NCBI GenBank assembly: GCA_964371615.1
Contig: CAYJMS010000003.1
Span: 124,001 to 188,000, forward strand
Length of the DNA stretch: 64,000 nt
DNA from: SpSt-333 sp964371615
GTDB taxonomy: Bacteria; Bacteroidota; Ignavibacteria; UBA10030; UBA8401
Direction of reading: 5' to 3'
Shown: positions 27,401-36,000 of the stretch, piece after piece
How positions within the stretch are numbered: position 1 is the stretch's first letter
How the letters are laid out: every line of letters starts with the position of its first letter
Translations under genes and position numbers: made by a program
Notes under the pieces: generated by a model
Seen by the model: the letters and a program-made list of their open reading frames with translations, nothing else
Databases searched by the model: none
What the model was told of the DNA's origin: nothing

Positions 27401-27621
27401 TCTGGGTGCAGGACAACGGTCCAGGAATTTCCGACGACGACAAACTCCGTCTCTTCAAAAAGTTTCAGACACTTTCCGCTAAACCGACGGCGAACGAACA
27501 TTCCACCGGACTCGGCCTTGCGATTGTCAAAGAGATCGTGCAGGCACATGGCGGCAGGGTGTATGTGGATTCCCTCCCCGATAGAGGAAGCAGATTTGTG
27601 ATTGAATTGAAGGCAGCGTGA
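24454..27621 (+). CDS. Large Reg_prop/Y_Y_Y sensor histidine kinase
   Basis: This protein has 1055 residues. Signal peptide MKLSLTYFLFLLLWIHVVYP is followed by a periplasmic two-component regulator propeller of about a dozen blades (WIGTYDGGLIV, WVAVRSRGVV, WIGTEEGISIV, NIWIGTDGEGISVI and so on, residues ~30-620). A Y_Y_Y domain (~690-760), one membrane helix (~765-785) and a coiled coil come next. HisKA follows, with the His in MVAHDLKTPLVSVS, then HATPase_c (NAIKYSP, DNGPGISDDD, STGLGLAIVKEI). It ends there, with no receiver or AraC domain as found in Bacteroidota hybrid systems. Its response regulator is not obvious; the preceding LytTR protein is one candidate. Confidence 0.93.
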   Translation: MKLSLTYFLFLLLWIHVVYPHHADATGKQKTIAQYTLDIWTTKEGLPQNSIDCITQTGDGYIWMGTQEGLVRFDGVRFTVFDKNNTAEIDNNYITSLFVDRRNRLWIGTYDGGLIVYANRQFHAVDTIALFENAHIRAIHEDRNGRLWVAVRSRGVVCIDNGVQHVYDTTRGLTSNEAWTFCEDDLGRMWIGTEEGISIVENGRMQSLTTKNGLVSDIVNALCRGKDGTMWIGTNVGMMNVPLDLSDRSGRKIYSVDDGLPDRIVYSVYSDRSDLVWIGTRKGAALLNNGVISTFTTGDGLSYEHVAAVFVDREKNVWLGTDGGGINVLREGIFSTLTKRQGLPSDVIWTVYEDAEGRLWIGTDKGLALMNHDRTSVSRTFTVRDGLYDNEVYSIGADAGGTVWVATVNGLNTIRDGKVQKVAPAEKTSDIITGCVFTDSRNRVWVATAGNGVMVFVNSRLHATYTTAQGLASNFINLISEDRKGNIWIGTDGEGISVIGDTAIVSYSEQHGLPNNFIHSIYVDSTDVVWIGTFGGGLARWKNGQFTSLSTRQGLYNDALLNVLEDNLGNMWFTSNKGIFYITKSDVNACMDGSIPSVTGRTLGKADGLKSTEFNGGVQPAGWKTHNGTLWFPSAHGVATIDPVSIQINQQPPLVVFEEMVADNRIVQSYSGKTVPPGTERYEFRFTGLSFTNPTEITFRVKLEGYDNEWDDIGTRRSAYYTHLPPGTYTFTVHAANSDGVWSERAASFTFTQEAYFYETTAFYITLSIIALVLAYGGYRLRIRSIRHRSLTLERLVNERTKDLHDAQAETVRLLNESQRQKAIAEKANEMKTQLLDMVAHDLKTPLVSVSIFAKELQNITPLNDRAKEDVGLIQRSVERMLSLINNLLNISTIESGQFRLRKEEVNMVELAGMAVDGLRMQAQRKQQMLFFLPAATTECMVMADSNRMQEAIENIITNAIKYSPHGSEIVVSVEKSDDLVRFWVQDNGPGISDDDKLRLFKKFQTLSAKPTANEHSTGLGLAIVKEIVQAHGGRVYVDSLPDRGSRFVIELKAA

Positions 27622-27692
27622 CTGTTCTGTACGCTCTTCGTTTCATTCCACGCATTCTCTGCGGATGATACAACAATGAAACCGTTTTAAAA

Positions 27693-27735
27693 CTACCAAT
27701 CCGGCCGCGGGAAGCGAACGGATTGGTATTTTTAT
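27693..27735. terminator. Terminator between convergent sensor kinase and ccmF genes
   Basis: Arms TACCAATCCG/CGGATTGGTA around a 15-base loop are followed by TTTTTATT on the plus strand. Confidence 0.85.
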
Positions 27736-27751
27736 TGCTGATGATAGCGAC

Positions 27752-29983
27752 TTACACCGTATCAGCTTTTTTGCGGCGTTGTATGGAGATGATGAATCCT
27801 GTAAAAACCAATAATGTGCCGACCCAAACGAGAGAAATAAACGGTTTCACGCTCGCTTCAACTGCCAAAATTTCTTTTGCGTTTGCACCGGACGGTATTG
27901 AGTCCTTCTGTGCAAGCGAAATCTGAATCGCCGACCGTCCGTCACCCATTCCTCCGATACTCATGGTGTTGAGCAGCACCGTGGTGCCGAGGATCTTCGA
28001 TTCGGCGCCGAAATATTGCGGCGTTCCGCCTCCCATCATGACGTACGGAACGATCCGTTCCGTATTATACATGCTTTTAATCTCCAGCACGACACCGACC
28101 TTCATCCCGCCGTCGGATTTTGCGGGATCATGGCTGGTCATATCAAATTCGGTAAATGTAACGGTTGCGTTGCCTAATGGTGCACTCTCTCCTTTGTGCA
28201 ACAATATATTACCGTCGCTGTCCATTTTGTTTTGTTCTAAACCGAGCGGTTCGACATACACGTCGTGCGTCAAAAACGAAAGAATGTCGGGATTCCGCAT
28301 CATACCTTGATTTTCGGTATCGAACATCACGGGAGTAATCACGGCGGATCTCCCCTCTTTTTGTACTGAGACGGAGAATGCGGTTTTATGTCCTTCAACA
28401 ATATATTTGTCGGCATAGGTCATTGTATAACCGAATACCTCCTGCGGTGTTCCTTGTTCGAGCATCACGGTCTTTTTTTGATCGAACAATCCTGATACAA
28501 TCGCACCGATAAGGAACACTGCAAGGCCGATATGCGCAATCTTTCCCCCCATCAGCCGATAATCTCCGCGAATGGTAAGCACCATCATTTCGATGTTTAC
28601 GAAGAATGCAAAGAGCGCGGCAAAAATGAATAACAGGTACAGGAAGTCCGACGTGCTGAAGATCGCGATGGTGACAGTCGAGACCAACGCTCCCAGGAGT
28701 GACTTCCACGATTTTTTCTTCAGGAATAATCCGTCTTCCTGTTCCCACCGTACCAACAGGCTGTAACCGATCAGCAACGACATCAGGATTGCAATCGGCA
28801 CATGCATCTTATTATAGAACGAAGGGTCGACGACAGTTGCCGAGAATATCGGCAGACTTGTGCCGAAAAAGACGATACTGGCGCTTGCCAGCAGCACAAA
28901 CGATCCGATGGCCAGTGCAAATTCTCGTGTCATCCAATGCATCGGCCGGGCGATTGCTTTTAATTCCTTCCGCCGGACGAACAAAAATCCCGCCCCGACA
29001 ACGGTTGCCGCAACAAGAAAAAGAATGAGAAGCGAGTAGACGATTGTACCGGGATCGGTGAACGAATGAACGGAGGAGTCTCCCAATATTCCGCTCCGCG
29101 TCAAAAATGTTGAATAGATCACCAGTACGTACGAAAGAATTGCAAAAATAAAATTTGTGCGGACAAGATTTCCGGTGCGAGATTGCACCAGCATTGTATG
29201 CAGCAGCGCCATAGAAATAATCCATGGTATCAGCGATGAGTTTTCGACCGGATCCCAGCCCCAGTATCCTCCCCATCCCAAAACGCCGTATGCCCAGTAC
29301 GCTCCGAGCATTAGTCCCGCACCCAATGCCAGCCCGGAAAACAAAACCCACGGAAATGCGCTGGTCAGCCACGACTGGAATTCCTTCCGCCATAATGCCG
29401 CAATGGAAAAACTAAACGGAATCGCCGCCGCTGCAAATCCGATGAAGAGCACCGGGGGATGAATCACCATCCAGAAATTTTGAAGAAGCGGATTCAATCC
29501 TCTGCCGTCTTCCGGTATCTGTCCGGGCGCGAGTTGTCCGGGAAACTGGTCGTAGATCGATTTGAACGGCGATTTGGCAATCAACAGAATGACAAGAAAT
29601 GTCTGCACGGCAATGTAGATGGCAAGAACATGCGCTTCCAATTTTCTTTTTTGCGTATAGAAAAGGAGAAACGGAGCGATCAATGCGGAGCAGAGTATCC
29701 AGAACAGAAAACTTCCCTCTTGTCCCGCCCAAAAGGTTGAGACTAACAGGAACGTCGAGAGATCGCGCGCACTGTGTCCCCACACATAGGCGTTGACAAA
29801 ATTGTATTGAAGAATGTCGGCCATCAGCAATGCCGATGCGAGAAAAATTCCGATGATGCTGACGAATAATCCGATACGGCCGGTGCGCAATTGTTTCTTC
29901 TCCCCCTGCGCTGCGCGGATGTACGAGAGCACCGATAAAATTCCGCCGAAAAGCGATAAATAAATTGCAAATGTTCCGAGCAT
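27752..29983 (-). CDS. ccmF: Cytochrome c maturation haem lyase CcmF
   Basis: This 743-residue membrane protein has ~15 helices. The tryptophan-rich haem-handling WWD motif is visible as GWGGYWGWDPVENSSLIPW, with flanking histidines (VIHPPVLFIGF, HTMLVQSRTG) that hold haem in this family. CcmF attaches haem to apocytochromes c at the periplasmic side. It fits the multi-haem NrfH/NrfA cytochromes encoded 10 kb away. It is a stand-alone gene here: no ccmABCEGH partners are nearby. Confidence 0.92.
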   Translation of the reverse strand: MLGTFAIYLSLFGGILSVLSYIRAAQGEKKQLRTGRIGLFVSIIGIFLASALLMADILQYNFVNAYVWGHSARDLSTFLLVSTFWAGQEGSFLFWILCSALIAPFLLFYTQKRKLEAHVLAIYIAVQTFLVILLIAKSPFKSIYDQFPGQLAPGQIPEDGRGLNPLLQNFWMVIHPPVLFIGFAAAAIPFSFSIAALWRKEFQSWLTSAFPWVLFSGLALGAGLMLGAYWAYGVLGWGGYWGWDPVENSSLIPWIISMALLHTMLVQSRTGNLVRTNFIFAILSYVLVIYSTFLTRSGILGDSSVHSFTDPGTIVYSLLILFLVAATVVGAGFLFVRRKELKAIARPMHWMTREFALAIGSFVLLASASIVFFGTSLPIFSATVVDPSFYNKMHVPIAILMSLLIGYSLLVRWEQEDGLFLKKKSWKSLLGALVSTVTIAIFSTSDFLYLLFIFAALFAFFVNIEMMVLTIRGDYRLMGGKIAHIGLAVFLIGAIVSGLFDQKKTVMLEQGTPQEVFGYTMTYADKYIVEGHKTAFSVSVQKEGRSAVITPVMFDTENQGMMRNPDILSFLTHDVYVEPLGLEQNKMDSDGNILLHKGESAPLGNATVTFTEFDMTSHDPAKSDGGMKVGVVLEIKSMYNTERIVPYVMMGGGTPQYFGAESKILGTTVLLNTMSIGGMGDGRSAIQISLAQKDSIPSGANAKEILAVEASVKPFISLVWVGTLLVFTGFIISIQRRKKADTV

Positions 29984-30089
29984 AGGTGTGTTCCTGCCTG
30001 TGTGAAAATGGTCTGTTAATTTTTATAGAAAAATGTTCAATTTTTAATACCTTGTACTAAGAAATATCAACAATCGTACCGAGAAATCC

Positions 30090-30707
30090 ATGGCAACACT
30101 GTCAGATATTTATTCCTTTATTCATTCCGCAGAACGATTGAAAAACGAACTCCGGCACAGCTTTACCACTTCCGGCAGGCAGGAGAGCGTTGCAGAGCAT
30201 ACCTGGCGCATGTCTTTATTGGCGGTTTTGTTGTCTTCGAAACTGGACAAAAAAGTCATTTTTGAGAAATTGATCAAAATGATTGTCATTCATGATATTG
30301 TGGAAATTGAAGCTGGCGATACACCCGTACCGTTTATGGTCGGCAATGAAGATTTGAAGAGACAGAAAGAAGAGCGAGAGCGGACTGCGATTGAAAATAT
30401 CCGAAAGCGTTTAGGGGATGGCATCGGTGAAGAAATCTACCGGTTATGGCATGAGTTCGAAAATCAGGAATCGTACGAGGCGAAGGTGGCCTCTGCGCTG
30501 GACAAACTCGAAGTGCAGATTCAGCATAACGAAGCGGATATCAATACATGGATCCCGGTGGAATACAATCTGATCTATTCGCGCCGTCAATACACGAAAT
30601 TTGATTCCTGCCTGGATGAACTTCGTACGATTATCGAACAGGAATCGGAAGAAAAACTCACCCGCGCGGGAATCGACGTTGCCGCACTCCGCCTAAAATT
30701 GCAATAG
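30090..30707 (+). CDS. HD-domain hydrolase (YfbR/5'-deoxynucleotidase-like)
   Basis: This 205-residue protein has the HD metal-binding set: His37 in ESVAEHTWRMSLLAVLL, His68-Asp69 in MIVIHDIVEIEAGD, and the later Asp in SALDKLEVQIQHNE. The arrangement fits the YfbR/HD_3 group, cytoplasmic phosphohydrolases that remove phosphate from (deoxy)nucleoside monophosphates. The substrate is inferred. It is transcribed divergently from ccmF. Confidence 0.85.
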   Translation: MATLSDIYSFIHSAERLKNELRHSFTTSGRQESVAEHTWRMSLLAVLLSSKLDKKVIFEKLIKMIVIHDIVEIEAGDTPVPFMVGNEDLKRQKEERERTAIENIRKRLGDGIGEEIYRLWHEFENQESYEAKVASALDKLEVQIQHNEADINTWIPVEYNLIYSRRQYTKFDSCLDELRTIIEQESEEKLTRAGIDVAALRLKLQ

Positions 30708-30757
30708 TTTCGCGATAGACAAAATCATACTTGCACGTCTGAATTACTGCCGGTATA

Positions 30758-31966
30758 TTGTCCAGACAATTTTTCGGAGGGACAAAGGCATCAGTACCGA
30801 CTCTTCAGCGCACCGCTGAACGGATTTCTTCCATCGACCTGTTGCGCGGTATCGTTATGGTAGTAATGACGCTCGATCATGTCCGTGATTTTGTACACCG
30901 CGATGCTTTCCTGTTTAATCCCGCAGATCTGACACAGACCACGCCGTTTCTTTTTTTAACCCGGTGGGTCACGCACTTCTGCGCACCCGTCTTTGTCTTT
31001 CTTGCCGGCACCGGAATGTTTCTTTCCCTGTCGAGAGGCAGATCGAAACGGGCGCTGTCGTGGTTTCTCGTCACACGAGGATTCTGGCTGATCGTGTTGG
31101 AATTCACGATCGTCCGTTTTGGATGGACGTTTCATTTCGATTACACGCGTGATCTCTGGGTACAGGTCATCTGGATCATCGGCGTTGCGATGATTGTTCA
31201 TGCCGCATTGATTCATCTGTCGCTTCGCACCATTGCGATCTTCGGCTTCATCATGGTGTTCTTTCACAATGCATTGGACACCGTGACGCCCGAACAACTC
31301 GGATCGTGGGGAACGCTCTGGGCGTTTTTACATGTGCAGACAGTTGTAGAAATTTTCGGCTTCCCCGGGTTTTTTGTCATTTATCCGCTCATCCCATGGA
31401 TCGGTGTCATGTCGCTTGGATATTGTTTCGGAGCAATCGTCACTCTGGAGAGAGGCCGGCGCAACGCTCTGTTGATCCGCATCGGCGCCGCAGCAACCGC
31501 GGCATTTTTTGCTCTGCGTTTCGCCAACTTGTACGGCGATCCGCATCCATGGACACAGCAGCGGGATACGATTTTTACCTTACTCTCATTCTTTAACGTA
31601 GAAAAATATCCCCCCTCCCTGCTGTATTTGTTGATGACGCTCGGCCCGTCTATCCTCTTGCTGCTATTGCTGGAGCGGTGGAACGATCCGCTCTCCCGTG
31701 CGATAACGGTATTCGGCAGGGTGCCGATGTTCTTTTACATTTTACACATCCCTCTGGCACACGGTATTGCTGCACTGCTTTCGTTCAACCAGTACGGCGT
31801 GGAAGCATTTTCCTTTGGAATTTTTAACGTTCCGCCCGGATACGGATTCGATTTGTGGGTGGCATATGTTGTTTGGATTGTCGTCGTGCTGTTGTTGTAT
31901 CCGATCTGTTTGTGGTATGCCGGTCTCAGAAAAAGAAATGCGCATTTTTTATTCAGTTATTTGTAA
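30758..31966 (+). CDS. DUF1624 / HGSNAT-like membrane acyltransferase
   Basis: This protein has ~402 residues and about ten membrane segments. The conserved opening RISSIDLLRGIVMVVMTLDHVRDFV and FCAPVFVFLAGTGMFL belong to the heparan-alpha-glucosaminide N-acetyltransferase/DUF1624 group. Members transfer acetyl groups across the membrane; the substrate is unknown. The start is uncertain: no ATG or GTG lies before the conserved region after the in-frame stop at 30740. The TTG at 30758 is the best choice, but it lacks a good ribosome-binding site. It is a distant relative of the gene at 1088-2539. Confidence 0.82.
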   Translation: MSRQFFGGTKASVPTLQRTAERISSIDLLRGIVMVVMTLDHVRDFVHRDAFLFNPADLTQTTPFLFLTRWVTHFCAPVFVFLAGTGMFLSLSRGRSKRALSWFLVTRGFWLIVLEFTIVRFGWTFHFDYTRDLWVQVIWIIGVAMIVHAALIHLSLRTIAIFGFIMVFFHNALDTVTPEQLGSWGTLWAFLHVQTVVEIFGFPGFFVIYPLIPWIGVMSLGYCFGAIVTLERGRRNALLIRIGAAATAAFFALRFANLYGDPHPWTQQRDTIFTLLSFFNVEKYPPSLLYLLMTLGPSILLLLLLERWNDPLSRAITVFGRVPMFFYILHIPLAHGIAALLSFNQYGVEAFSFGIFNVPPGYGFDLWVAYVVWIVVVLLLYPICLWYAGLRKRNAHFLFSYL

Positions 31967-32007
31967 ATTGCATCACCGTACTGACCGAGAACAATACCAT
32001 TACCGTT

Positions 32008-32772
32008 ATGCTCGATACATTGACACTGACACGACCGCTGATTTTCTTCGACACTGAAACGACGGGGACCAGCACCACCAAGGACCGCATTGTGGAACTC
32101 TGCGCTATTAAGATTCTTCCGGATAAATCCCGCGATACGATCGTCCAATTGTTTTATCCCGAAATGGACATTCCCGCTTCGGCCACGGCGATCCATGGAA
32201 TCACGAACGAGATGGTAAAGAACGAACCGCCGTTCCGCGACAAGGCAAAGGAGATCGCCCGTTTTTTCGCCGGCTGCGATCTTTCCGGTTATAATATCGC
32301 ACGGTTCGATATTCCGATTATGGTGGAAGAATTTCTCCGCGCCGGATTGGAGATGAATCCGCTGGAAAATTCGAAGATCGTCGATGCGATGTCGATCTTT
32401 TTCAAAAAAGAACCCCGCACGCTTTCCGCCGCATTAAAATTCTATGCGGATGAAGAACTCGAAGATGCGCACTCCGCCGAAGCGGACGTGGAAGCAACGA
32501 TCAAGGTGCTGGACGGACAGCTGAAGAAATATGCCGAACTCCCGCCCACCGCGGATGCACTCCATGAATTTTCCTTTCAGGAGAATGATTATCTCGATTA
32601 CGACAAGAAATTTATGCGGGATAAATCGGGCGAGATTATCTTTACCTTCGGAAAAAACAAAGGACTCCCCGTTGCCGACAATCTCGGGATGGTGCAGTGG
32701 ATGCTGGACAAGGATTTTGCGGAACATACAAAGTTCATTGCGCGAAAAATCTTAAAGGGAGAAATTTTTTAG
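32008..32772 (+). CDS. DnaQ-like 3'-5' exonuclease with C-terminal DUF3820-like domain
   Basis: This protein has 254 residues, starting at ATG 32008, directly before the exonuclease domain. DEDDh residues are present: FFDTETTGTS (Exo I), the HGITNEMV loop, SGYNIARFDIPIM (Exo II) and HSAEADVEATIKVL (Exo III). The last ~50 residues (IIFTFGKNKGLPVADN through QWMLDKDFAEHTK) match the DUF3820 type often found with exonucleases. It probably degrades single-stranded or mismatched DNA ends. It is not necessarily the polymerase III epsilon subunit. Confidence 0.87.
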   Translation: MLDTLTLTRPLIFFDTETTGTSTTKDRIVELCAIKILPDKSRDTIVQLFYPEMDIPASATAIHGITNEMVKNEPPFRDKAKEIARFFAGCDLSGYNIARFDIPIMVEEFLRAGLEMNPLENSKIVDAMSIFFKKEPRTLSAALKFYADEELEDAHSAEADVEATIKVLDGQLKKYAELPPTADALHEFSFQENDYLDYDKKFMRDKSGEIIFTFGKNKGLPVADNLGMVQWMLDKDFAEHTKFIARKILKGEIF

Positions 32773-33008
32773 ATTTTTCATATCACACTGCTTTACACCG
32801 ATACTTCCACCGGGGATTCTGCTGTACTCTTCGCTTTTAAATGCACCGTGAATCGTTGTATACTACTTCTTACAAATCCGACTCAAAAAGACCTATATCT
32901 TTCTTACAAATAAGACTTTAAAATCCTCCATTTTGCACAATTGAAAAGCACTCGTTTCTAAATACTGCATTTTAGTCTGTTTTTCCGCTCCTCCTGTAAG
33001 TTCAATTC

Positions 33009-33024
33009 TGGCAACGTTTTTGCA
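33009..33024 (+). promoter_or_regulatory. Sigma-54 (RpoN) type promoter of nifJ
   Basis: TGGCAACGTTTTTGCA matches the -24/-12 consensus TGGCAC-N5-TTGCW at all the GG and GC positions with correct spacing. The predicted transcription start is near 33035, about 36 bases before the nifJ ATG. It lies in the 298-base gap 32773-33070, which holds no gene. Confidence 0.65.
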
Positions 33025-33070
33025 CCTTAACGGGTTGTCTTTTACCAATAAGGAGCATGAGGTATTAATT

Positions 33071-36000
33071 ATGAATAATGATAATGCAAAAAAAAGAGAA
33101 ATGGTCATCATCGACGGCAATGAAGCCGCCGCATTTGTAGCACATAAGACAAACGAAGTTATTGCGATTTATCCGATCACCCCCTCATCCAACATGGGCG
33201 AATGGTGCGATCAGTGGTCTTCCGAAGGCAAGAAAAATATCTGGGGTACGGTTCCTGTTGTTGTCGAGATGCAGAGCGAAGGCGGAGCGGCCGGCGCAGT
33301 GCACGGATCGCTGCAAACCGGATCGCTTACTACCACGTTTACCGCTTCACAGGGACTGCTGCTGATGATCCCGAACATGTTCAAGATTGCCGGCGAGTTG
33401 ACGTCGTCGGTCATTCATGTCTCCGCGCGCTCCATCGCCGCACAGGGCCTGTCGATATTCGGCGACCACAGCGACGTGATGGCGACACGCACCACCGGAT
33501 TTGCAATGCTCTGTTCGCACAATGTTCAGGAGGTGATGGATTTTGCGTTGATCTCTCAGGCGGCAACGCTCGAATCGCGTATCCCGTTCCTGCATTTCTT
33601 CGACGGCTTCCGCACATCGCACGAAGTGATGAAGATCGAAGAACTGGCGATCGACGACATTAAAGGGATGATGGATAACGACCTCGTCACCGCCCACCGC
33701 AAGCGCGGTCTGACACCGGAAAATCCGGTCATGCGCGGCACAGCGCAGAATCCCGACGTGTACTTCCAGGGACGCGAGACGGTCAATCCGTTCTATGCAA
33801 AAACGCCGGCCATCGTCCAAAAGGCAATGGACAAGTTTGCTTCCATCGTCGGCCGCCAGTATCATCTGTTCGATTATTTCGGCGCACCGGATGCCGAACG
33901 GATTGTTATCATCTTAGGATCCGGATCAGAAGCGGTCCACGAAACGGTCGAAGCGCTCATGGAAAAGGGTGAAAAGGTCGGCGTGGTGAAAGTGCGTTTG
34001 TTCCGGCCCTTCTCCGTAAAGCATTTTGTCGATGCGCTGCCGAAGACCACCACATCCATCGCCGTGCTCGACCGGACCAAAGAACCGGGCGGCGCAGGCG
34101 AGCCGTTGTATCAGGATGTTCTCACCGCGCTGTTCGAAATGAATACGTCGGGCGAATTGCCGTTTGCGCACTATCCGAAAGTAATCGGCGGACGGTACGG
34201 ACTCTCCTCCAAGGAATTCACTCCCGCCATGGTAAAAGCGGTGTTCGACGAACTGTCGAAAAAATCCCCGAAGAACCATTTCACGATCGGTATCAACGAC
34301 GATCTCAGCCACACGAGCCTCGACTACGATCCGAACTTCATGACGGAAAAATCGGACGTCATTCGCTCTCTCTTCTACGGACTCGGTGCGGACGGCACGG
34401 TCGGCGCCAACAAAAACTCCATCAAGATTATCGGGGAAGAGACGGATTTTTACGGACAGGGATATTTCGTCTACGATTCGAAAAAATCGGGATCAACCAC
34501 TATTTCGCATCTGCGTTTTGGACCCCGGCCCATCCGTTCTACCTATCTGGTCAGCAGGGCGAATTTTGTCGCCTGCCATCAATGGCCTTTTCTCGAAAAA
34601 TTCGATATGGTCGAACCGCTGGTTGAAGGGGGAACATTCCTCATCAACTCTCCTTTTGCAGCGGACCGCGTCTGGAACAATCTCCCGTTAAAAGTACAAG
34701 AACAGATCATTAAAAAGAAAGCGAAGCTGTACGTGATCGACGGCAGTGCCGTTGCACAGAAAACCGGTATGGGCGGACGGGTCAATACGATCATGCAGAC
34801 CTGCTTCTTCGCGATTTCCGGCGTACTGCCGAAAGATCAGGCAATCGAAGCAATCAAGACGTCGATCAAGAAAACCTACGGTAAAAAAGGCGAGGACATC
34901 GTCAAGATGAACTATGCCGCGGTCGATGCAACAATCGAGCACCTGTTCGAGGTGAAATACCCGAACGAATTGACCAGCACCATCCAGTTGCCTCCGGTCG
35001 TACCGGACCGCGCTCCGGCGTTCGTCAAAGAAGTAACGGCGAAGATGATCTCCGGTCACGGAGACGATATTTGCGTTTCTGCAATGCCCAACGATGGAAC
35101 ATATCCCGTCGGAACCACGCAATGGGAAAAACGGAATATCGCGGCAGAGATTCCTGTGTGGGATTCCGAATGGTGCATCCAGTGCGGCAAATGCGCAATC
35201 GTCTGTCCTCATGCTTCCATCCGCATCAAAGTCTATGACAATGCGCTGACGGAGAAGGCGCCGGAAACGTTCAAACATATGCAATACAAAGGAAACGATT
35301 ATAAAGGTCAGGCATACACGATACAGGTCGCACCGGAAGATTGCACCGGTTGCGGAATCTGCGTCGAGGTCTGCCCGGCAAAGAACAAAAAAGAGACGAA
35401 GTACAAAGCGTTGAATTTACTGCCGCAGCCTCCGCTGCGCGATCAGGAAAAGACGAACTGGGATTATTTCCTCACCATTCCCGAAATCGACCGACGTACC
35501 GTCGATGTCAAAACGATCAAAGGTTCGCAGTTCCTGCAGCCGCTGTTCGAATTCTCCGGCGCCTGTACGGGATGCGGCGAAACGCCGTACGTCAAACTGG
35601 TCAGCCAGCTCTTCGGCGACCGTACAGTTGTTGCCAATGCCACCGGATGCTCCTCCATCTACGGCGGCAATCTTCCGACGACGCCATGGACGAAAAACAA
35701 AGAAGGACGCGGCGTCGCTTGGGCGAATTCGCTGTTCGAAGATAATGCGGAATTCGGCTACGGTTTCCGTGTCTCGATCGATAAACAGGCGGAACAAGCC
35801 CGCGAGATGTTGATCCACCTTATTCCCCAGCTCGGCGAAGAGTTTGTGAACGAGATTCTTTCTTCGACACAGAACGACGAGACGGAAATTTATGCACAGC
35901 GCGAGCGCGTTGCTCGGTTGAAGGAACAGTTGAAGGGCGTCAAGACGGATGAGGCGAAACATCTCTTCGAAATCGCCGATACGCTGGTCAAGAGAAGCGT

